Assembly: GCA_017622495.1 (NCBI GenBank)
Contig: JAGAQY010000055.1
Span: forward strand, 1 to 64,000
Source of the DNA: Bacteroidaceae bacterium
Lineage (GTDB): Bacteria; Bacteroidota; Bacteroidia; Bacteroidales; Bacteroidaceae
Length of the DNA stretch: 64,000 nucleotides
Reading direction: 5' to 3'
Both the position numbers and the translations under genes were made by a program. Below the pieces are notes generated by a model, which was not told the DNA's origin, made no database searches, and saw only the letters and a list, made by a program, of their open reading frames with translations. Positions 17,119-27,500 of this stretch are shown piece by piece (within the stretch, counting starts at the first letter, position 1; the number at the start of each line of letters is the position of its first letter).

Positions 17119-17223
17119 TTATAGTGGCACAGTGAGAGTTATTTGGGTTTCATAGGCCGCCTTCTTGGCACGCCACACAGGGTCGCTGCCGTCGACCCAC
17201 AGATACACCAAGTCAATATCCAT
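17119..17223 (-). pseudogene. Remnant of a second Stealth gene (CR1 fragment)
   Basis: A 34-codon frame begins with ATG at 17223 and reads MDIDLVYLWVDGSDPVWRA before a stop at 17119. That is the Stealth CR1 motif (compare DIVITYVNGLDPVW in the intact gene at 13806), better conserved than in the intact copy. No CR2-CR4 sequence follows; instead there is GC-rich intergenic sequence. A TAATTTTG promoter-like box lies upstream near 17254-17261 on the minus strand. I interpret it as the 5' end of a Stealth gene cut off by deletion or insertion. Translation as a peptide cannot be excluded. Confidence 0.75.
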
Positions 17224-17349
17224 ATTCAGAGAATAATCAATTACAATTCGTGGGACAAAATTAGTGCAAAAAAATGATATGGCGAAGACAAAGCCTGTTT
17301 ACTTAGTCTGATTGGATTTTATTTCAGGTTTAGTAGAGAGGTGGCTCCG

Positions 17350-17392
17350 AAATCGCACCTGCGTTTTCTGAAAATCGCATGTGCGATTTTCG
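17350..17392. repeat. 22-bp-period AAAATCGCA array, copy 2 (two units)
   Basis: These 43 bases are identical to 9070-9112, with AAATCGCA words beginning at 17350 and 17371-17372 in the same 22-nt register. It lies just downstream of the AraC-type regulator gene. The same family recurs at 53144-53229. Confidence 0.9.
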
Positions 17393-17427
17393 ACCCTTGC
17401 CGCCGCGGAATGGCGGAAACTTGTCAA

Positions 17428-18291
17428 TTATCCTTTCTCCCTGATGAGCGCGCCTGGTGCCATACCCCAGTAGCGTTGGCATAGCTTGTTGAGCTTTTGT
17501 GGCGTATGGTGTATGGCGGCAGCCATCTGCTGGGGGGTCATGTGGGGGGTGGCGGCGAGTGTGAGCAATTGTTCGCGCATGCGTTCGTCGAGCCATTGCT
17601 TGGCGGTAGTGCCGTAGTGGCGCACAAACTTGTCCTGAAAGGAGTCGTACGACATACCCGAGAGGGCTGCCAGCTGGGCCACATTGCCGTCGGCCTCAAG
17701 ATAGTTATTTTCCACGAAGGCCTCAAAGTCGACTGCGCCCGATATGATAGGGCGCATGAATGCAGCGACCTCATCTTTGCGGTAATATGATTGCATGATA
17801 TGGAAGAAGTAGGAGTTCCACACCTGTGCCACACCACTGTTCTTCATCTTACGTTCTTGCAATTGGCGCGTAATCATGGCAGCGAAGTCGGCCATGGCAT
17901 CGCACAGGGGTAGGGTGGTGAAGGTGTAGCATCGCTTGGCGGCTTGGCTGCAGAAGTACCTGAGCATGTCATTGTCGGTGCGGATGATGGTGGTGGTGAA
18001 GGCAAAGAACAGCACCTCGCTCGCCTCGGTGACGGTAAAGGTGTAGCTGCCACCCTTAGGGATGAAGGTCATGGTGCCCGCAACGATGGACTTGTAGCTG
18101 TATAGCTTGCAGCTCAGCGTAATAGCGCCACGGCGCACCAATAGGATATAGTAGTACCGCGTATATGGATTGGTATACTCCTCTCCGGAAGCGAAGGTGG
18201 CCGTGGCAAATCCTGTGACGCTTCCGTCGGTTTTGGTTACTAACTGTATTGACTTTTTCCTTGGTAGGATATGTATGATTGGTGGTTTCAT
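17428..18291 (-). CDS. AraC family transcriptional regulator
   Basis: The C-terminal ~100 residues form the AraC/XylS double helix-turn-helix: SGMSYDSFQDKFVRHYG for the first half, then MTPQQMAAAIHHTPQKLNKLCQRYWG for the second. The N-terminal ~160 residues look like a cupin-type sensing domain with many beta strands. The ATG at 18291 gives 287 residues. A longer frame to a TTG at 18411 adds a hydrophobic, AT-rich leader that I consider untranslated. It is transcribed away from the giant surface-protein gene at 18528, with 236 nt between them. Control of that gene is plausible, but only position supports it. Confidence 0.85.
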   Translation of the reverse strand: MKPPIIHILPRKKSIQLVTKTDGSVTGFATATFASGEEYTNPYTRYYYILLVRRGAITLSCKLYSYKSIVAGTMTFIPKGGSYTFTVTEASEVLFFAFTTTIIRTDNDMLRYFCSQAAKRCYTFTTLPLCDAMADFAAMITRQLQERKMKNSGVAQVWNSYFFHIMQSYYRKDEVAAFMRPIISGAVDFEAFVENNYLEADGNVAQLAALSGMSYDSFQDKFVRHYGTTAKQWLDERMREQLLTLAATPHMTPQQMAAAIHHTPQKLNKLCQRYWGMAPGALIREKG

Positions 18292-18527
18292 GTGGTGTGT
18301 GCTATGTTCATGGGTGATACAGATAATAATCTTTATATGAACATGTTCTGTTTTTGTTATCCGTAAAATGGGTAATAGTATCCATAAAATGGAAATAAAA
18401 AAACAAGACAAAAGTAGTACTTTTCCGATGAAGAATGCCTACTTTTACAAAATATTTTAACTAAACTGCCTGAATAGACTATGAAATGTAAATAATATTA
18501 ACCTATTTATAACTAAAAACCAAAAGT

Positions 18528-21500
18528 ATGAAAACTAAAGTACAAGACAACGTCCCGAGGCGTGCATCACTGCCTCCCGGACAAGCGAACGCGAGAGCCG
18601 CGGGCCGCAGCATGCTGGCCATGGCTATGTTGCTGTTGCTTATGTGGTGTGTGCCGCAGAGGGCGATGGCGGATGACTTTAATGCAGGTTGGGTTAGTGT
18701 TGATTTCTCCAACCTACAGACCAAAGGATATGTGTCCGTTAAAGTTCCTTTGCGAGACAATAATAAGACAGATGAATGGGCAAAAAGTTCATATATATAT
18801 ATAAATGGGGAAACCGCTGATTATCAAGCTGTCGAGTTCTATAATAGTACAGAGCAAAAAGAATCAACTGATAAGGAAGGTACGTTTATAAGAAAAAATT
18901 GCGCATATATTGAGATTGTAAACGAAAAAGGTGAGGTTAAAGGAACCTCAGGCTCCATTACAGATTTCTTCTCAAAGTCAGGAACGACAACTACGGGTGA
19001 GGTGAGAATATATCCCACTGTAGAGCAATTGAAGACTGGAAATATCTCGATAAAAGTCAGGCTTCGTTGGGTAAGTAGAGGTTCAGCTGGAGATGGAGAA
19101 GTATTGACCGAACAGAAATCACAGTCCTACACCCTCCCCACTGCGCCCTCAATGAATTGGAACTACTCATCCAATCCCGGTTACCAAGTGGTCAATTTCA
19201 GTGGAAGCGAGGGAGATAAGTATACCATTACCGGAAAGTCCCAGACAGAAATTCAGTCGGGAGGTACTGTCAGTGTAGACTATGCAGTGCAGAATGAAGC
19301 CAGAACTGTTTCGATGACCTATTATAAAAAAATCTCAGACTGGCAATTTATCGATGTGGAGGCAGCCGATATCACCATCCCCGCCTATCAGCACCCGACC
19401 GACTTCAAGGCTACGCAGTTGGCCGACGGTGACGTGAAGGTCACTTGGAGTATCGCCTCGTATAGTGGCAGCGTGGTGAGTGGCGGCGACTTTGAGGTGC
19501 AGCGCAGCAAGGATGAGAAGTTTGCCACCGTAGAGACCGTAGGTACACTGGCCTTTGAGGGTGCCAAGAGCTATACCCTTACCGATGATGTATCGGAGAA
19601 GAACCTCAATGGCAAGTACTACTACCGCCTGCGCCGTACCAATGCTGCGGCATGGAACTGGGGCTATGTGAAGACAACCGGTATAAACTTGTCGATGAAG
19701 CACAAGGGAATAGCTACGGCCCGAGGCGAAAATACGGAGGATGGTCAGGTGAAGCTCACATGGACCTATGACAACGGCAATATCTGGAGCGACAACTCCA
19801 GCGTGATGGTGGTGCGCACCAATACCAACAAGGGTACCTCTACCACCTATGCCATTGCCGACGATATGGGTGTAACCTCCTATACGGAGACCTTGCCCAC
19901 TACCTGCGATGTGTATAGCTATACCATCTATGTGCAGCCGGGCAACTCGGTGTATGCCGCTCAAAGCCCTGTCATGGTAGAGAGCGACGGCAACTTGTAC
20001 TCCACATCGATGGGCTATGTGGCTACGGCCATTGCATCGAAGGGCTACTACAGCGACCGCGTATCGCTGGAGTGGGAGATTGAGGGGGGGTCGGTAGACC
20101 AGTTCTCGATCCGTGCCCGTGAGTATGGCAGCAATGGCGATTGGAAGCAGATAGAGCAGATAGAGGCCAATGTGGCATCGACCAGCTACCAGTATAGCGA
20201 CACCAAGGCGGTGCCGGGTGTCATCTACGAGTACCAGATTGTAGCTGTCAAGAACTGTGGCGGTGGCAACGATCAGGTACCCTATGAGGGCGAGATTATC
20301 GGTTTCCGTACGCCTACGGGCGACATCTACGGCCGCGTGACCTTCGAGAATGGTCAGGCTGTAGCCGGTGTAGAGGTGCGTGCCGAGATGGCCGAGGGTG
20401 AGGGCATTGCCGGTAAGGCTTACGTAGTAGATGGTAACGACTACCTCACCATAGACAACGCCCGCCTGCTGCAGGAGGCTACTGCCGCCGTCACATTGGA
20501 GGCATGGATACGTCCTGAGGCTGCGGGTACTATCATCAAGAAGGCTGGCATGTATGAACTCCTCTACAAGGGTGGTAAGATAGCCTTCAAGGTGGGCAGC
20601 CAGGAGGTGACCAGCGCCTCTTCGTTGTCAATCTACACCGACGAGCAACCCTATGTGCATGTAGCCGCTGTGGCCGATGAAGACTACCTCTATATATACC
20701 TCAATGGAGTGCAGGAGGCTCGCACGCAGCGTACCGCTACCGTGACAGGTAATGCCAATCAGGTGGTGATGGCCGCCGATGGCTATAAGGGCGCCATCGA
20801 TGAGGTGCGCATCTGGAATGTGGCACGCACAGCTGCCGACATCGAGCGCGACTATGGCCGCTACCTCGTGGGCAACGAGACAGGTCTGATGGCCTACTAC
20901 ACCTTCGACTATGCAGTCGAGAGCAGCTTCTTCGATATCTCCTATAATGGCATCAACTACAACCAGAGCCATGGCGTGGTGAGCGGCGCTACACTGAGCA
21001 GCACCGACATACCTACCCTGAGTCAGCTGGGACACAAGGGATATACCGGTGCCGATGGTGCGTATACCATACGTGCGCTGCCCTACAGAGGCAACGGTAC
21101 CAGCTACATGATTATCCCCCGACTGGGTATACACCAGTTTGAGTCGGAGAAGGAGCTGCGCCTGCTCAATGCACAGGCACAGAGCCATACGGTGAACTTC
21201 ACCGACAAGTCATCGTTCAAGGTGACAGGTAAGGTGATGTACAAGGGCGGTAGCATCCCCGTGGAGGGTGTAAGCTTCAATATCGACGGTACGCCTGCCA
21301 TGGGCAACAAGAACGAGATGCTGAAGACCGATGCCAAGGGTATGTTTGAGATCAGCGTGCCTGTGGGCCAGCACGAGGTGAAGGCAGTGTTGCAGAACCA
21401 CGAGTTTGAACTCAATGGCCGCATCACCAACAGCGACGGCACCGACCGCAACTACCAGGACGAGGTGAGCGGTATCGAGCTCTACGACATCACTACCGTG

Positions 21501-24500
21501 CGCTACGGTGGCCGTGTGGCCGGTGGTGCCGTGCAGGAGGAGTTCCCCTTAGGTCACTCGCTCTCGACCAACAACCTCGCCGATGGCGTGACCGTGACGC
21601 TCACCTACCAGAACGAATCATACATGATGACGACAGCTGCTCCCGACCAACCCTTGGTAGAGGGCCGGACAGAGAAGACCATTGCCCACCTCAATAGCAA
21701 GCACAAGACTACATCGGTATATCAGGGCAACACCGTGACCATTTATCCCGATGCTGAGACCGGTGAGTTTGAGGCTGATGTGCTCCCCATCAACTACAAG
21801 GTGACCGTCAATGTACCTGGCCACGATGACATGCCCGGCAGCGGCGAGGAGTTGAGTCTGAGCAACAGCTTCATCAAGGAGGATGTGGTGTATGACTATA
21901 CCGACGAGCAGGGCGTGGCACATAGCGATACCACACGCTATAACAAGAAGCAGCTCTTCATCAAGCGTTACACACCCACCATCGATGTGAAGCAGCTCGA
22001 GGGACCTGGTGGTCGCGCCATGGGCTACTTCGGCAAAAAGCAGATGGAGGTGGCACGCCTCGACAACACACTGAACGATACGGTGAACTTCATCGACGAC
22101 AAGGGTGGCTATACTCTGGGCATGCCCGTATTTGAGCAGGGCAGGACCATGGTGATGGGCATCAGCGTGTACGAAGAGTATATCTACAAGGATGAGCAGG
22201 GTAAGGCCAAGGCCGGCAAGGAATCTGACAAGGTACCCACGACCGACGCTGTGCTCTCGTTTACTGCCAGCGACCTGCCGTATGGCAAGCAGGAGGACCT
22301 CGAGGTGGACTTGGCCGGCTATGCAGAGTATCAGTTCAAGGTGACTGACCCCGAGTTTACTGCAGCGCAGCGCACCCTCGACATCACCATGAGCTATGGC
22401 GAGGACGGTACCTCGGTCAACTGGCGCGATGGCGGCCTTGATGTCATCGTACTGGGTGCCAAGAACAAGGGTACCGACTTCGTGACGGCTGGTCCCGACA
22501 AGGTGCTCTTCGTATTGCGCGACCCTCCCGGAAGTCATAGCTACTCCTATCTGGAGAAGGGAGCTACCTTCACCTCAACGGATACCTACAATGGTGTTGT
22601 CATCAATGAAGGTCAGGAGACAGCCGGAGGTTATCTGGGTAAAAAGACGGTACTCTTTACAGGTGTATCAAACGAAGAGACGAACGTGATCAACAATGTG
22701 CACGGAGGAATCATACATTCAGAAGAGATAGGCGGCACAGACAGCTGGACAAAGACTGTCACTACCACCACCCGATTCCAGACCAGTGCCGACCCCCTCT
22801 ATGTAGGTGCTAATGGTGATCTCTATGTGGGATATTCTACCAACATCACGGTAGGGCAATGCGACAATATGACCGTGGTAAGTAAGGATATATATAATGA
22901 CTCTCCCGATGAATATGAGGTGTATGAGGCCATCACCCCGATAGCAACATCAGATGCGTTGCTGGTAAAGACCAGTGGCATCAACCTGTCGCAGAGCTTC
23001 AATACCCTGTTTGCCTATCCCCAGATTCACATTGAGCAGGTGCTGATTCCCGAGCTCACTACGCTGCGCAACAGCCTGCTCTATCAAGAGAGTGACAATC
23101 TCGACTTCCAGGCTATGGCCGATCAGAGTGGTCAGGCGGTGTATGTATCGAAACTCGCTCCCGATGACCCGGACTATGGCAAGAACAACAGTGATGTTGA
23201 CCTCTTCGATGGAGAGAGCTACAAGATATACTTCCCCGAGAATGTCGAAGCTAGTGGACAGAGAGATACCATCCTAGTGCTCAACCAGTGGATTGACAGC
23301 TGGAAGGCTCGTCTGAGAGACAATGAAGAGCAGAAAGCCAATGCCTCTACCTTGGTTCAGAACTACTCGTTCCAGGCCGGTGCCGATATCGAGTATTCTG
23401 AGGGCTTCTCGTATACTACTGTCAAAACCGCAAACTTTAAACTCGGTCTGGGTGTAAAGGTGATAGCAGAATGGGGAGCAAAAATCAATGAAGCGGGTGT
23501 CGTATTCAATCTGGAAGAGACTATCACGACCGAGCATGGCGGAGAGTTTACCGATGAGGAGGAGAGTTCACACTGCAAGGGCTTCGTGCTGGCTGAATCG
23601 GGAGATGACGACTACCTGTCGGTGGATGTGTTGCGTGAAAATGGCTACAATAAGGGCGACCAGTATATTGAATACGACGATATCAATAGCCATAGCCAAA
23701 CCTTTTCAACCTTCATCTTCAAGACCAAGGGCGGTGCTACCTCATGTCCCTATGAGGGTGCTTATGTATCGAAGTATTTCGAGCCGGGACAGCATGTGCT
23801 GAGCGAGGCTACCATTCAGCTGGAGGTGCCCGAGATATCGGTAGAGAAGTCGTTCATAGAGAATGTACCCTCGGGACAGCCCGCATACTTCACCCTCTAC
23901 CTACGCAACAATTCAGAGTCGCAGGAGGATTGCTGGTACGACCTCATCATGGACGATGCATCGAACCCCAATGGTGCACAGCTCATTATGGACGGTGCGC
24001 CCATAGGCAACGGACGTGCACTTCTCGTGCCCGCAGGAGAAACCTTAGTAAAGACACTCGAAGTGCACAAGGGTACAGTAATGAACTACGACAACCTGCG
24101 ACTCAAGTTGCAATCGCAGTGCCAATCTGACCCCACCGATTTCCTCGACGACATCATGGACGATGTGGTGTTCTCGGTACACTACATACCGTCGGCTACG
24201 GATGTAAATATCTCGAAGCCGTCGAACAACTGGACCTACAACACCCAGCTGCCCACAGTCAATATCGAAGGCATAGAGAAGCACTACATGGAGGTGGTAC
24301 TCGACGGATTCGACGTGAATTACGACAACTTCCACCGCATCATGCTGCAGTATAAGCCTGCATCGGCATCGGACAACGACTGGACCACACTGATGAGCTA
24401 CTACAACGACCAGGCACTCTATGACCAGGCCATCGCCAACGGACAGAATGCCGAGATGATACTCGCTGCCGATGCAGGTACCATCAAGTACAAGTGGATG

Positions 24501-27500
24501 CTCGACGACCTGCAGGACCAGCGCTACGACCTGCGTGCTGTAGGTACAAGCATGATCAACAATGTAGAGTACGAGAAGGTATCGGAGGTGTACTCAGGTG
24601 TGAAGGACATGTACAACCCGCGCCTCTTCGGCAGCGCACAGCCTGCCAACGGCGTGCTCACCATCAATGATGAGATACGCCTCAACTTCAACGAAACCAT
24701 TGCTGAAGGATACCTCACCGACAACAATTTCCAGGTGACCGGCGTACGCAACGGTGCGCAGACCGACCATGCCGTATCGGTATACCTCGATGGCGTGAAC
24801 GACCGTCTCACCACTGAGTTTGCACGCAACTGGAACGAGAAGGACCTCACCATAGAGATGTGGATACTCGCCGACAAGGCACAGGAGGCCGTACTCTTCA
24901 GCCAGGGCAACAATGACAATGCCATCGAACTGGGACTCACTGCCGACAACCACCTGAAGGTGAAGGTAGGCAAGAAGGAGCTCACCAGCAACGAGGCCGT
25001 ACCCTACGAGCAGGGTACATGGGCACATGTGGCATTGGTATACCACAAGGAGGGTCGTGTATCGGCCTACTACAACTATGTAGAGTATATCGCTGAGGTA
25101 GCTGTCGACAGATATGCCGGCGAGGGTGCCTACTGCTTCGGCGGTGACATCAAGGGTGAGCGCCTCTTTGCCGGTAAGATGCACAATGCACGCATCTGGG
25201 ACAAGGCACAGACCTCGGGACGCCTGCAGACAGGCAGCATGACACTGCTCTCGGGTGCCGAGAGCAACCTCATGGCATACTACCCGATGAACGAGGCCAA
25301 GGGCTCCGTGCTCACCGACAAGGCACGAGGCGTCAACCTCGCCATGAACGGCAGCGAATGGGCACTGCCCGAAGGACGTGCACTGGCACTCAACGGTACC
25401 GACCAATATGTGAAGCTCGCTACTGGAGCTGCCGTGGTAGACTATCTGATGGATTATACCCTGGAGCTGTGGTTCAACGCTGCCGAAGGTCAGCAGAATG
25501 CAACGATCGTTTCGAACGGACGTGGCGACGGCACCGATATGGGTGGCTCGCGCGACCTCTTCAGCCTCGGCTTCGAGAACGGATTACTCACTTTCCGCAA
25601 CAATGGTGTGACAGCCATTGCCGAAGGCAACTGGGCCGACGGTAACTGGCACCACGTGGCACTCACCGTGAGCCGCACCAGCGGACGCGCACAGATACTC
25701 ATCGACGGAAAGCTCAACAGCTACTTCGACGCTACCGACCTGGGTGGCATAGCTGCGGCCTACATCACACTCGGTGCACGTACATGGATGCCAGCAGATA
25801 GCTATGAAGAGCAGGTAGACAACTTCTTCAAGGGCGAGATCGACGAGTTCCGCCTGTGGAACCTCTACAAGAACGAAACATTGGTAGACCTTGGCAACAC
25901 CGAAGGACTCGACGGCGAGGAGATGGGACTGATGGCATACTATCCCTTCCAGCACTACATCGAGTGGCAGGGAACCAAGGAACTGCAGTTTACACTCAAG
26001 GATATGAGGGTACAGTCCGATCCCGATATGGCCGTGGCCGATGCAATTGCCTATGGCGGCAATGTGGAGACCGCAAAGGCTGCTCCGGTAAGAGACAAGG
26101 GCCCCGTATCGAAACTCAACTACAACTTCGTAGTCAACAACGATGCCCTCATCATCACCCTCGACGAGTCGTGGGAGCGCATCGAGAAGACTATCGTGAC
26201 CTTTACCGTAGACGGAGTGCGTGACCTGCACGGCAACAAGCAGCTCAACCCCATCATCTGGAGCGCTTACATAGACCGCAACCAGCTCAAGTGGAGCGAG
26301 GCTGACATCACCGTGGAGAAGATGGTTGACGTGGAGAGGAGCTTCGTGGTAAAGGTAACCAACAATGGCGGTGCCATACAGAACTTCACCATCGAGAACA
26401 TGCCCACATGGCTCGATGTGAATCCGATGAGCGGCACCATCAATCCGCTGAGTTCGGCCGACATCACCTTTACCATCGATGCCGGACTCAACATCGGCAC
26501 CTACGATGAGGTAATCTACATGCGCAACGACAACAATGTGGTAGAGGCCTTGCCGCTGACCGTGAAGGTCAACGGGGAGAAACCTGAGTGGAGCGTCAAC
26601 CCCGCCGACTATAAGTACACGATGTCGGTATTCGGCAAACTGCTCATCAACGACGTGTACTCTGCCGACGAGGAGGATGTGCTGGCCGTATTTGACGGTG
26701 CTGAGTGCGTAGGCGTAGCCAACAACATGTACTCTAAGGTGAACGACATGTACTATGCTATGCTCACCATATACGCTAATGAGGTAAACAAGAAGGGACT
26801 CGAATTCCGTGTTTGGGATGCCAGCACAGGTGCTACCTATGTGGCTGTGCCGAGCCAGACCATCGACTTTGCCAACAATGGTGTGGTGGGTACATCGCTC
26901 AACCCCGTAATATTTACTGCCAAGGATATGAAGGTGCAGCGCATAGCACTGGCTGAGGGCTGGAACTGGATATCACTTGGCGTAAAGAACGACAACATGA
27001 ACGACCTCAACAAGTTGTTCAAGGGATACAAGTGGAGCTCCGGTGATCAGGTGAAACATGAGGATAGAGGATTTGCCTCTTACTCTACCACCGATGGTTG
27101 GGTAAGCAACGGCCTCACCGCACTCGACAATCTATCGATGTATCTGATGAAGTCGAACGAGGCACGTACACTCGACATTACCGGCGAACAGGTAGATGCC
27201 AAGACCAACCAGCTCACCATCATCGGCACACGAGAGGATGGCGCCAAGCGTTGGAACTACATCTCGTACCTGCCAGCCGAGAACCTCTCACTCAAGGAAG
27301 CACTCGCCGGATACGATGCTGTAGAGGGCGATATCATCAAGTCGCAGGATGCGATGGCCATGTACTCGGGTAACCTGGGATGGGTAGGTAGCCTCACCTA
27401 TATGGAGAGCGGCAAGGGATATATGCTGCAACGACAGGCAGCCAGCGAGGCTACCTTGCAGTACCCCACCATCACCTCAGTAGTACGCAAGGCACAGGCT

